Shown in pieces: positions 25,997 to 34,720 of a stretch of 36,585 nt of DNA. Made by a program: the position numbers and the translations under genes. Under the pieces are notes generated by a model that was not told the origin of the DNA, made no database searches, and saw only the letters and a program-made list of their open reading frames with translations. Source of the stretch: Treponema sp. (GTDB lineage: Bacteria; Spirochaetota; Spirochaetia; Treponematales; Breznakiellaceae); the NCBI GenBank assembly GCA_009787695.1, contig WQSW01000011.1, positions 1 to 36,585 of the forward strand, written 5' to 3'. Each line of letters begins with the position of its first letter. Position 1 is the stretch's first letter.

Positions 25997-26285
25997 TTTG
26001 TCTGTAAATCATAATAATAAATGCGCTTATAAAAAAGAGCATCCTTATAGTTGGCAGTATAAACGATATCAACGGAATTGTATCAAAAATTAAAAAAGCG
26101 TCAGCGTTAATTCCAAATATCTTTAAAATAGAGTAAACAGTCTCGACATATGCAACAATGATTCCGAAAATAATTAACATCCATGCCGCATCTCTTATCT
26201 TAGGCCAGAGGAAAATTGCTAAAAAGGCAGCTACTGCACCAAGTAGCAGCTGGCTGGTTATGTAAATCGCCTGTCCTGCGTCCAT
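25986..26285 (-). CDS. Small multi-span membrane protein
   Basis: About 99 residues, unrecognised. The ATG at 26285 is preferred over the GTG at 26291; neither has a strong ribosome site. Three or four hydrophobic segments are visible: QLLLGAVAAFLAIFLWP, AWMLIIFGIIVAYVETVYSI, FDTIPLISFILP and MLFFISAFIIMIY. There are few charges and no motif. It is upstream of the 77-residue membrane protein on the same strand, so the two probably form a unit. The spacing to the divergent histidine kinase gene leaves room for promoters in both directions. Confidence 0.65.
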   Translation of the reverse strand: MDAGQAIYITSQLLLGAVAAFLAIFLWPKIRDAAWMLIIFGIIVAYVETVYSILKIFGINADAFLIFDTIPLISFILPTIRMLFFISAFIIMIYRQTRQ

Positions 26286-26403
26286 ATTCACAGTATCATC
26301 TGAAAAAGAAAAAATTTCAAGATAAAAACAAAAAGTGAACAGAAACTTTGAGTAAATTTATCTCTTTTTGTGTAAAAACTTGATGTTTTTTAAAAGGTAT
26401 CTA

Positions 26404-26432
26404 TTCTTAAGTTTTGATTAACATGATATAAT
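26404..26432 (+). promoter_or_regulatory. Possible promoter for hybrid histidine kinase
   Basis: TATAAT (26427-26432) lies 17 bases after a weak TTCTTA (26404-26409), upstream of the kinase ribosome site. The -10 is a perfect match; the -35 is poor. Confidence 0.35.
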
Positions 26433-26478
26433 TTCATTATATTTATTAGTGTACTGTTTTACTCTTCAGGATATGGAA

Positions 26479-29400
26479 ATGATAAAAGATGACATTAACA
26501 ATTTAAATATATCAGAACGCCGTGCCGCAATTGTTGACGCTTTAAATATAGCTGTAAATATTTTTACATCACATATCGAAAAAGAGTTTGATGATGTAAT
26601 TACAAAAGGTTTAAAATCAATCGCAGACGCAGTAAAGTTAGATCGTGTTTCCATTTACCGTAAAACGATTATTGATGATGAAACAAAATTTTGTGAGATT
26701 TACCGTTGGGATAAAGCTAAAGAAGGGCTTGTCTTTCTTGAACAAAAGCTTAGAATACTGCCTATTATTCCGGTAATTGAAAAATGGCTTGTAACTTTAT
26801 TAAAAGATGAATGTGTAAAAATAAAAAAAACCGATATGTCTGAAGATGAGTCGGCGTTTCTGACTGAGTTTAGAATTAAATCAATCCTGATAGTACCGAT
26901 TTTTTCTTACGGCGATTTTTGGGGTGCGGTTGCACTGCAGGATCATACTAACGACAATTATTTTGATGAAGGCTGTTTTGATTTGCTTTTATCGGCAGCA
27001 CGCTTATTCGCCAATGCGATTATAAGAGCGGAAATGTCAGATAACGTAAATAGAGCTGTCGAAGCGCTTGAGCGCCGCGAAAAAATGGCGAATATGCTGA
27101 ATAAAATGGCTGTTACCTTTTTATCAGAATGTAAAGAATCTTTTGAAGCGATGATGACAGATGGTGTAAGGCTTATCGCAGACATGATAAAGCTTGACAG
27201 ACTTTCTGTTTGGCGCAATTTAGAAAAACCTGACGGCTTGCATGCATCGCAAATTTACCGATGGGACAGAGAATCGGGAGGCACGACAGTTCCTACTGCG
27301 ATTCTAAGTGATGTAGCTTATTCCCAGCTTGCCCCGTCATGGGAATTTATTTTAAAAAGCGGAGAATCGATAAACAGTCCCGCGCGCTTGCTGCCGAAAC
27401 AGGAAGCGGAAATGTTAAAAATGTTCGGCGTTGTTTCTGTCTTTGTCTCTCCTGTTTTTTTAAACAATGCTTTTTGGGGTTTTGTTCTTTTTGAAGACCG
27501 CGAAGGAGAACATTTTTTTGAAGAGGATCAAACGGAAATAATGCGTTCTGCCGCTTTTCTTTGTACGAACACCGTTATGCGAACAGATATGGAACGAAAG
27601 ATTGCAAGTGTAAACGAATTTAACCGCGCCATTATTAACGCATCACGTATCGGGTTTATAGCCTTTGATGAAGATTTGTGTGTAGTGGATGTTAATGACG
27701 CAAACCTTGAATTATTCGGATGCGACAAACAATATTACATAGAACATTTTTATGAGTTCTCCCCTGAATATCAGCCAAACGGAGATAAATCTTATGAAAA
27801 GATGCTTGAAACAAGTAAACGTGCATTAAACGGCGAACAAATAACGGTTGAATGGACACACCGCACATGCCGCGGTGAACTGGTGCCGTTTGAAATTACT
27901 CTTACACGAACAAAATACAAAGGCAAGTATTTGCTTTTAAGTTATCAATATGATCTTCGCAACTTAAAAAAAATAACAGAAGAATTAAAAAATCAAAGCA
28001 AGCAATTAAAAGATCGTCTTGATCAGCAAGAATTGCTTTCTGATATTTCGCGCAGTTTTATTACATCGGGGGACACGCATACACTTGTAAATGAAGCGAT
28101 TGCAAAATTAGGAAATTATTATAAAGTATCCAGAGTTGTAATTTTTAAACAGGATTTTCAAAGTGACAATGCGGCAGTTTCATATATATGGACATCAGAT
28201 TATAACACGCCGCGCAGAGATAATTTTAATCCGGGAAAAATTGTAAAAGCAAGTTTTCCGGAAAGATTATACAACAGCGCTACAGTACCGATACTTTCAT
28301 GTCCTGACACAACTATAAGCAAGATTGATGATTTCCGCGCATTATTATTAGACAGCGTTAATGCATTTATCTGTGCACCGCTTTATGTTGAAGGACTTTT
28401 GTGGGGATTGCTTGCTGTGGAGCAGTGTAAAGTTTCGCGCTATTGGACAGATATAGAAAAAAGTTTTATCGCAATGACTGCAAGTACAATTGCAGGTGCA
28501 ATTATGCTGGATATTTACAATACAAAATTAAAAGACGCTGTAACAAAAGTTACGGCGGCAAGCAAGGCAAAGAGTGAGTTTTTATCAAACATGAGTCACG
28601 AAATGCGCACTCCTATGAATGCGATTATTAATATGACATTAATTGCAAAGAACACGGAAAGTCTTGAACGAAAAAATTACGCGCTTGATAAAATAGGAGA
28701 TGCATCAACTCATTTGTTAGGTGTAATTAATGATATTTTGGATATGTCTAAAATAGAAGCGAATAAATTTGAACTTTTCCCGGTAAGGTTTAATTTTGAG
28801 AAAATGCTTCATCGTGTTGTAAATGTTATCACTTTCCGGGTGGAAGAAAAACATCAAAGTTTGAATGTTCAAATTGATAAAGATATTCCCAAATTTTTAA
28901 TTTGCGATGATCAGCGTTTGTCGCAAATTATTGCAAACCTTTTAAGCAATGCAGTAAAATTTACACCGGAAAACGGTTTAATCAATCTTGATACATTATT
29001 AGTAAAAGAAAAAAAAGGCGTATGTACACTGCAAATTTCTGTAAAGGATACGGGAATCGGTATAAGCAAAGAACATCAGGCGCATTTATTTCAGGCGTTC
29101 CAGCAAGCGGAAACCAGCACAGCGCGCACTTACGGCGGTACAGGTTTAGGACTTTCCATATCCAAAAAATTTGTCGAAATGATGGGCGGAGTAATATGGG
29201 TAGAATCGGAAACCGGCAACGGGTCTACTTTTACTTTTACAGTTAAAGTAAAACGCGGAGAAGACGATGAAGAAAAAGACCATGAAAAAGATATTATAAA
29301 AACAAGTGATTTTTCCGGTCACAGGGTTTTGCTTGTAGAAGATATGGAAATAAACCGCGAAATTGTATTGATGCTTCTTGAAGAAACAAATTTGGAAATT

Positions 29401-29721
29401 GATTGTGCGGCAGACGGATTACAAGCTGTTGAAATGTTTGTAGAAGAACCTGAAAGATACGAAATGATCTTAATGGATGTTCATATGCCGGGAATGGACG
29501 GTTATGAAGCGACAAATCAAATTCGTTTGATAGAAGAAAAATTAAAAGAAAGATCAAGTTATAAAAAACGAGTTCCTATAATTGCTATGACTGCAAATGT
29601 TTTTAAAGAAGATATTGATCATTGCATTGCATCAGGAATGGACGATCATGTCGGGAAACCGCTGGATTTTGAAATTCTTATGGAAAAACTGCGGTATTAT
29701 ATACATTCAAAAGAAAGTTAA
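26479..29721 (+). CDS. Cytoplasmic hybrid histidine kinase, GAF-GAF-PAS-GAF-HisKA-HATPase-REC
   Basis: About 1,080 residues with no membrane span. The start at ATG 26479 has AGG 8 bases before it. Residue numbers below count from the GTG at 26449. Two tandem GAF domains (about 27-190 and 200-375) look like a duplication: each has a similar KLDR[VL]S[IV] element. A PAS domain (about 394-504) and a third GAF (530-690) follow. The HisKA box is SHEMRTPMN with His717. The ATPase has NLLSNAVKFT, DTGIGIS and GGTGLGLS. The receiver domain has VEDMEINRE, phospho-acceptor Asp1010 in LMDVHMPGMDG, and a VGKPLD end. It should sense a soluble cytoplasmic signal and pass phosphate onward through an Hpt protein elsewhere. 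It converges on the tetR gene with 4 bases between stops. Confidence 0.94.
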   Translation: MIKDDINNLNISERRAAIVDALNIAVNIFTSHIEKEFDDVITKGLKSIADAVKLDRVSIYRKTIIDDETKFCEIYRWDKAKEGLVFLEQKLRILPIIPVIEKWLVTLLKDECVKIKKTDMSEDESAFLTEFRIKSILIVPIFSYGDFWGAVALQDHTNDNYFDEGCFDLLLSAARLFANAIIRAEMSDNVNRAVEALERREKMANMLNKMAVTFLSECKESFEAMMTDGVRLIADMIKLDRLSVWRNLEKPDGLHASQIYRWDRESGGTTVPTAILSDVAYSQLAPSWEFILKSGESINSPARLLPKQEAEMLKMFGVVSVFVSPVFLNNAFWGFVLFEDREGEHFFEEDQTEIMRSAAFLCTNTVMRTDMERKIASVNEFNRAIINASRIGFIAFDEDLCVVDVNDANLELFGCDKQYYIEHFYEFSPEYQPNGDKSYEKMLETSKRALNGEQITVEWTHRTCRGELVPFEITLTRTKYKGKYLLLSYQYDLRNLKKITEELKNQSKQLKDRLDQQELLSDISRSFITSGDTHTLVNEAIAKLGNYYKVSRVVIFKQDFQSDNAAVSYIWTSDYNTPRRDNFNPGKIVKASFPERLYNSATVPILSCPDTTISKIDDFRALLLDSVNAFICAPLYVEGLLWGLLAVEQCKVSRYWTDIEKSFIAMTASTIAGAIMLDIYNTKLKDAVTKVTAASKAKSEFLSNMSHEMRTPMNAIINMTLIAKNTESLERKNYALDKIGDASTHLLGVINDILDMSKIEANKFELFPVRFNFEKMLHRVVNVITFRVEEKHQSLNVQIDKDIPKFLICDDQRLSQIIANLLSNAVKFTPENGLINLDTLLVKEKKGVCTLQISVKDTGIGISKEHQAHLFQAFQQAETSTARTYGGTGLGLSISKKFVEMMGGVIWVESETGNGSTFTFTVKVKRGEDDEEKDHEKDIIKTSDFSGHRVLLVEDMEINREIVLMLLEETNLEIDCAADGLQAVEMFVEEPERYEMILMDVHMPGMDGYEATNQIRLIEEKLKERSSYKKRVPIIAMTANVFKEDIDHCIASGMDDHVGKPLDFEILMEKLRYYIHSKES

Positions 29722-29725
29722 TTTG

Positions 29726-30325
29726 TTATTGATCTTTTTCTAAATGTTTTATGGCAAACTTAATTGTATTATTTAACTCGCTAAGATTTTCTCGTTTTAA
29801 AACAACTAATTGAAAAATAGCCGACTCTACAAAACTGTAAAGATAATCAGTAGAAATTTTAACATCAGTTTTTTTCAGTTCCTCTGATTTTATTCCTTCA
29901 ATTAACATTGTAGATAAAAAATGCCGCAGTTTCACGGTTCTGCGCCTTACAAGTTCTTCCGGGTTTGTGCCGCTCTTTGCAATATGCAAAAGATAATCAA
30001 GTACAACAGAAAGAAGCGGACGGTTTTTTTCAAGCAGGCTGAATATCACTAAAAAAACATTTGTAATTTTTTCTATGCTGCATAATGATTTATTAGAAAT
30101 TATTAATTTAATATTTTCTTCAACACTTAATAACAGCTGTTTTATACTGTAAGTGAAAATTTCTTTTTTATTTTTAAAATACAGATATAAAATCGTTCTG
30201 GTAATACCGCATCTGTCTGCTATTTTCTGAAATGTGGCGTTCTCAAAACCGTCATCCATAAAAACAGCAAGGGCTTTTTCCAGAATCTTTTTTCGCCTTT
30301 GATCATGTTCAACCGCGATTGCCAT
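29726..30325 (-). CDS. TetR-family transcriptional regulator
   Basis: About 199 residues. I chose ATG 30325, preceded by AGGGGTGAAA, over the GTG at 30331. The N-terminal HTH is clear: RKKILEKALAVFMDDGFENA, then FQKIADRCGITRTILYLYFKN with the classic YLYF-KNK end. The C-terminal ligand domain (about 60-199) is unassigned; it has hydrophobic helices (VFLVIFSLLEKNRPLLSVVL). It is downstream of the rRNA methyltransferase on the same strand after about 35 bases, so it may be in that transcript. TetR proteins often regulate a neighbour, but no transporter is adjacent. Confidence 0.9.
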   Translation of the reverse strand: MAIAVEHDQRRKKILEKALAVFMDDGFENATFQKIADRCGITRTILYLYFKNKKEIFTYSIKQLLLSVEENIKLIISNKSLCSIEKITNVFLVIFSLLEKNRPLLSVVLDYLLHIAKSGTNPEELVRRRTVKLRHFLSTMLIEGIKSEELKKTDVKISTDYLYSFVESAIFQLVVLKRENLSELNNTIKFAIKHLEKDQ

Positions 30326-30360
30326 TTTCACCCCTTTTTTATAAATGTCTTATATTATTA

Positions 30361-31599
30361 TCATACTTCATATTGAAAAAAATAGGAAGGAATTGCGCCG
30401 TTACTTATTTCCCGGCAGGTATCAGCTTTTCTGCCGAAGAAACTCTCAAACCCGCTATGGTCGGTTATTACGGCGATTTTCCAGCCGGGAAATCTTTGCT
30501 CCAAGCCTGCCATCTCTTTGTAAATTTGCTCCGCCTGTGACAGATCGCCAAGACGTTTCCCGTAAGGCGGGTTAGTGACTAAAAACCCTTCATTAAAAGG
30601 TGAGCTTGCATTCGACATAGGAACGGTTTTTAAATCAATTCCGGGATTCTTTTCGCCAACGCGAATTCCGCGCTGGGGTGAGCGGCCTTCGGCAATGTCA
30701 AGAAGACGGGTAGCATTGGAAGACGCGATAGAAACAGAGCGCAGGTCTTCATCGCTGCCTGCGATTCTGACAAGGCGGGAAAAATCTATTTTAGCGCGGA
30801 ATTCGTCACGCACATTTTGCTCGGTTTTTTTGTCGGCGATTAGCAGGTTTTCTATGGCGAAATTTCTTCCTAATCCGGGAGCGATGTCCCATGCATACAT
30901 TGCAGCTTCAATCAGGATAGTGCCTGAACCGCAGAACGGGTCGTAAAGAGGGAATTTCCGTTTCCAACCTGACAGTAACAAGATGGAAGCAGCTGTTGTT
31001 TCCCGCAAAGGCGCTGTGCCGCCTTCGCTGCGGTAACCGCGTTTAAAGAGCGGCTCTCCGCTTAAATCTAAAAGCAGGGATACTGTATCTTTTTCGATGT
31101 ATACCCGCACTTCTGCAACTTTAACCGCACAAACAGGGTTTGCCGTCCCGTTTTCTGATCTGGGAATTAACTTTGGTTCGGGAAGGCGGCTTACTTTGTA
31201 TTTTCCGCACAGACGCTGCGCCGCCGCTTTATGAACGATTGCTTGAATACTTGTTTCCGCATTTAATTGAGAGCGGTTAGTGCGTACTTTGGCGACTTTT
31301 AACCCCATCCCGTTCGGTACATATTTTTCCCATTCCGCTGCGGCAGTCCCTTCAAATAAAGCGTCAAAATCAACCGCTTTAAATTGGGCTATTTCCAAAA
31401 GAACTCTGTCTGCTGCGCGAAGCCCTATCAATGCCTGATAAAGACCTGTTGTATCGGTTTTAAAACGTACTCTGCCGTAAAGAGATTCATCAACCTTAAA
31501 ATTAAGTTTACGCAATTCATTTGATACAACTTTCTCCGCACCGACTGCACATAATGCGGCAACTGAAAAAACCGGGTTTGCGTTCTTGGGATTTTTCAT
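30361..31599 (-). CDS. THUMP-domain class I RNA methyltransferase (RlmL N-terminal/YpsC type)
   Basis: 412 residues. Predicted 23S rRNA guanine-N2 methyltransferase of the COG0116 group. An N-terminal ferredoxin-like/THUMP region (about 8-160) is followed by a Rossmann SAM-binding domain. Motif I reads DPFCGSGTILIEAA (near 222-235) and the catalytic motif IV reads NPPYGKRLG (near 345), as expected for N2-guanine methylation. It is shorter than the two-domain E. coli RlmL and matches the single-domain YpsC form. It follows the protease lipoprotein gene after 5 bases and has no Shine-Dalgarno of its own, suggesting coupling. Confidence 0.9.
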   Translation of the reverse strand: MKNPKNANPVFSVAALCAVGAEKVVSNELRKLNFKVDESLYGRVRFKTDTTGLYQALIGLRAADRVLLEIAQFKAVDFDALFEGTAAAEWEKYVPNGMGLKVAKVRTNRSQLNAETSIQAIVHKAAAQRLCGKYKVSRLPEPKLIPRSENGTANPVCAVKVAEVRVYIEKDTVSLLLDLSGEPLFKRGYRSEGGTAPLRETTAASILLLSGWKRKFPLYDPFCGSGTILIEAAMYAWDIAPGLGRNFAIENLLIADKKTEQNVRDEFRAKIDFSRLVRIAGSDEDLRSVSIASSNATRLLDIAEGRSPQRGIRVGEKNPGIDLKTVPMSNASSPFNEGFLVTNPPYGKRLGDLSQAEQIYKEMAGLEQRFPGWKIAVITDHSGFESFFGRKADTCREISNGAIPSYFFQYEV

Positions 31600-31604
31600 A
31601 AAAA

Positions 31605-33620
31605 TTATTCTTCAACAGAAATTGCTTGCATTAATGCGTTAAAACGCTGATTTAGATTATCTTCGTTCTGAGGATTTTCCATTGCAAAATAAAGAGAAAA
31701 AAGTGTATCCAGCCTCATGGGCTCTATCAATCTTGTTCCTGATACTCTCGGTTTTATGATACCGCCTACTGAACCTGTGTTTTCACGTACAGAGATAGCA
31801 GCAGTTCCGTCAAAAGGAAATTTTTCCTGTACAAGATCGTTCCAGCTTTCCATTGCTTTTGAACCAAGTCTTTGATCCGGCAAAAGGTTACGGTATACAA
31901 CAAAAAAATCATTGCCGCGCAGATCCCTGCTAATTGTTACTTTTCTTATTCCGTATTCAAGTTTTTCTTTATTTTTATACCATGTAGGAGCTATAAATAA
32001 TTCTGAGTCTCCCGTCCAATCAAAAACATTATTATCTGCATTAATTCTTATACCATGGCAATCAAAAGAAAAAGATTTACTTGCATCATTCCAATTAAAA
32101 TTCAAACCTTGTTTATGAGGCTCTTTGAAAAAACTTGGTATATATTTTTCCATAGAAAGATATTCAGTCCAGTTTTTAAAAGTAGCTAAAAATGCAACAA
32201 AGACATGATCGCATAATTTTTTTAAATCCCATTCAAAATCCTGAAGATAATTACTGTCTTGAATTGTGGTTAGTACGATAGGTCCGTCGGGTAGCGGTAA
32301 AATATACATGATCTGTACTTTGTCATCAAAAGTTATAACCCAATGCGCTTTTATCCATGTTCTTCCTAAATTATCTTGATGCTGTCCTATAGCGGCAGGT
32401 TCCCCGAAAGAAAGTATGCGGTATCTGTCGCTTCCCCAAAGAGTTCTGTCTATACGAATATTGTGAAGAATTAAATCCATTATGTATTTTGGATTTGTAC
32501 AAGCATTTTCAAGCGAAACATTGTTTGGTTTTTTTATCTTATAAAAATTGTAGCCTGAAATTCCTATGTGCGCTAACCTGCCGTCGTTTTCCAGTTGATA
32601 CGATCTTGAATTAAAATTAGAAAGTTTCCAGTTATCATCGTTAGGATCAATAAAACTTACTTCCGGGAAAGATGAAGAGAGAGTACTGTTTAAAAGATAA
32701 ACATTATTCGGACCTGTTAAATATTCAGGCGCTTCTTTAAAAAGAGAAGACATGGCAAAATCATAATTTTTTATATAATCTGCGCGAATTTTTTTTCTTA
32801 CTTCTGTGTATGTATTGGGAATCGGCACACTTGTTTCAAAAATATTATCAAATTTATTTGCCAATATCAGATGACCGAAACGGCCTCTTGCACGATACGT
32901 TAGAATTGTTCGGTCATCTTCAAAAAGAACATCTGTTGGAACGGAATAAAGTATATTATCACGCAGAGATGTAACCAGAGCTACCACTTTGCCGTTTGGA
33001 GTAACAAGAGGCCCTCCTGAGTTTCCGGGATTGCCGTCTGCAGAACTTTTTAAAAGAACCCATCGCCCGGAATCTTCTTCAGGAACTGTTCCCAAAACAA
33101 GACCGTTACGCACAACGATGCCTTCGCCTAGAGCGTTTCCAATACTTAAAACAGCGTCGCCTATTTTATAATTGCGTTCAAATTGAAAAAACTTAGTAAA
33201 AGTTCTGTCTTTAACGGTGAAAACAAGAAAGTCTTTTTCTCTGGAACCGCCTGTTATACGATCAATTTCAAAAACATCGCCTTTTGAATCACGTACAAAA
33301 TATTTATCGTAAACAATGCTTTCAAGACCAAGATTAATTACATGAAAAGCGGTTATTAATTCGTTTTTAGAAATGGCAAATGCAGTGCCTATGGAGTAAT
33401 ATTTATCATTTTTTATAACAAAAGGTACGTTGTCCCAATTTAATTCCCTGTCATAAACTGTTTTATCTGTAGTAGGTTTTTCTACAACAACTTCAAAAAC
33501 TGCATTTTGCACTAAATCGAGAGTTTTTGGAGACATAGAACCGGAATTTGAGGCGAAAGATGAACAAGATACAAAAAAACTCACTAAAATAGGGATAAAA
33601 ATTAATAATTTACTTTTCAT
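31605..33620 (-). CDS. Trypsin-like serine protease lipoprotein with large unassigned C-terminus
   Basis: 671 residues. The lipoprotein signal ends FFVSC with Cys19. Residues about 35-245 form a trypsin-like (HtrA-type S1C) domain with an apparently complete triad: His93 in ITAFHVI, Asp130 in KDFLVF, and Ser201 in GNPGNSGGPL. It lacks a visible PDZ domain. The remaining 420 residues hold no domain I recognise; they contain beta-rich stretches (for example WIKAHWVITFDDKVQIMYIL). It should act in the periplasm or at the outer face of a membrane. Predicted to be read from a promoter whose -10 lies 6 bases before the ATG. The rRNA methyltransferase follows 5 bases later. Confidence 0.85.
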   Translation of the reverse strand: MKSKLLIFIPILVSFFVSCSSFASNSGSMSPKTLDLVQNAVFEVVVEKPTTDKTVYDRELNWDNVPFVIKNDKYYSIGTAFAISKNELITAFHVINLGLESIVYDKYFVRDSKGDVFEIDRITGGSREKDFLVFTVKDRTFTKFFQFERNYKIGDAVLSIGNALGEGIVVRNGLVLGTVPEEDSGRWVLLKSSADGNPGNSGGPLVTPNGKVVALVTSLRDNILYSVPTDVLFEDDRTILTYRARGRFGHLILANKFDNIFETSVPIPNTYTEVRKKIRADYIKNYDFAMSSLFKEAPEYLTGPNNVYLLNSTLSSSFPEVSFIDPNDDNWKLSNFNSRSYQLENDGRLAHIGISGYNFYKIKKPNNVSLENACTNPKYIMDLILHNIRIDRTLWGSDRYRILSFGEPAAIGQHQDNLGRTWIKAHWVITFDDKVQIMYILPLPDGPIVLTTIQDSNYLQDFEWDLKKLCDHVFVAFLATFKNWTEYLSMEKYIPSFFKEPHKQGLNFNWNDASKSFSFDCHGIRINADNNVFDWTGDSELFIAPTWYKNKEKLEYGIRKVTISRDLRGNDFFVVYRNLLPDQRLGSKAMESWNDLVQEKFPFDGTAAISVRENTGSVGGIIKPRVSGTRLIEPMRLDTLFSLYFAMENPQNEDNLNQRFNALMQAISVEE

Positions 33621-33626
33621 ATTGTA

Positions 33627-33655
33627 ATTATATCTTCTTTTTTAATTTGAGACAA
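33627..33655 (-). promoter_or_regulatory. Promoter for protease lipoprotein, predicted leaderless
   Basis: On the minus strand TTGTCT (33655-33650), a 17-base spacer and a perfect TATAAT (33632-33627) are followed after 6 bases by the ATG at 33620. No Shine-Dalgarno fits in that gap. It overlaps the aroF promoter on the other strand. Confidence 0.6.
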
Positions 33656-33677
33656 GGAAGTCTTAATTTGATATAAT
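33647..33677 (+). promoter_or_regulatory. Promoter for aroF-tyrA
   Basis: TTGAGA (33647-33652), a 19-base spacer and TATAAT (33672-33677) precede the aroF ribosome site CAGGAG. The spacer is long. It shares bases with the divergent protease lipoprotein promoter. Confidence 0.5.
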
Positions 33678-33697
33678 CCAAAAATCAGGAGCAAGTT

Positions 33698-34720
33698 ATG
33701 ATAATAGCGTTAAAACCCGGTGTTAGCAAAGAAGAAATAGCAAAGTTAATAGCCGATCTGGAAGTTTTAGGTGTAAAAGTTGATTCTTCGCAAGGCGCTT
33801 CGCAAGTTGTACTGGGGCTTGTAGGCGACACCACAGTAATTAATGATGATGCGTTACGGGCAAATCGTTTTGTAGATAGGGTTATACGGGTACAAGAGCC
33901 TTACAAACGCGCAAACCGTTTATTTCATCCTTTGGATACGGTATTGGAATTTCAATCTAATGGAAAATCCGCTAAAATAGGCGGCGGTAATTTTGCCGTA
34001 ATTGCAGGTCCTTGCTCTGTGGAAAGCAGAGAACAGCTTGTATCAATTGCCGCAGATGTTAAAAAATCAGGGGCGGCATTTTTGCGCGGAGGCGCTTTTA
34101 AACCGCGTACCAGCCCTTACAGTTTTCAAGGAATGGGCTGCGAAGGAATTGATTTGCTTGTTGAGGCGAAAAAAGCAACAGGTCTTCCGATTGTTACAGA
34201 AGTAATGGAAATCAGTCAGATTAAATTATTTGACGAGGTTGACATTATTCAAGTTGGTGCGAGAAACATGCAGAACTTTAATCTTTTAAAAGAGTTAGGA
34301 CGCATTAAAAAACCGATACTTCTTAAACGCGGAATGGCATCTACAATGACAGAGCTTTTAATGGCAGCCGAATATGTCATGGCAGGAGGAAACAGTCAGA
34401 TTGTGTTATGCGAAAGAGGTATACGCGGTTTTGATAACTTTACACGTAACATTTTAGATATTGCAATTATTCCCGCATTAAAGAAAAAAACACATTTGCC
34501 TGTCATAGTTGATCCAAGCCATGCAACAGGTCTTTCATGGATGGTTCCAACCATGTCAAAAGCCGCAATCGCTGCAGGAGCAGACGGCATTATAGTAGAA
34601 GTTCACAATGATCCTGAGCATGCTCTTTGCGACGGCGAACAATCGCTGACACCTGAATTATTTGATAACCTTATGAACACACTGCGCAAATACGCCGCTT
34701 TGGAAGAAAAGGTGATTTAA
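33698..34720 (+). CDS. aroF: 3-deoxy-7-phosphoheptulonate synthase (DAHP synthase), type I-beta
   Basis: 340 residues. Condenses phosphoenolpyruvate with erythrose 4-phosphate to begin the shikimate pathway. An N-terminal ferredoxin-like regulatory domain (about 1-70) of the I-beta class is present. The barrel carries GPCSVESREQL, RGGAFKPRTSPYSFQG, IIQVGARNMQNFNLL, KPILLKRGM and VDPSHATG, which supply substrate and metal ligands. Length and motifs match the Thermotoga/Bacillus-type enzymes. AGGAGCAAGTT gives a good ribosome site. The stop directly abuts the tyrA start. Confidence 0.96.
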   Translation: MIIALKPGVSKEEIAKLIADLEVLGVKVDSSQGASQVVLGLVGDTTVINDDALRANRFVDRVIRVQEPYKRANRLFHPLDTVLEFQSNGKSAKIGGGNFAVIAGPCSVESREQLVSIAADVKKSGAAFLRGGAFKPRTSPYSFQGMGCEGIDLLVEAKKATGLPIVTEVMEISQIKLFDEVDIIQVGARNMQNFNLLKELGRIKKPILLKRGMASTMTELLMAAEYVMAGGNSQIVLCERGIRGFDNFTRNILDIAIIPALKKKTHLPVIVDPSHATGLSWMVPTMSKAAIAAGADGIIVEVHNDPEHALCDGEQSLTPELFDNLMNTLRKYAALEEKVI

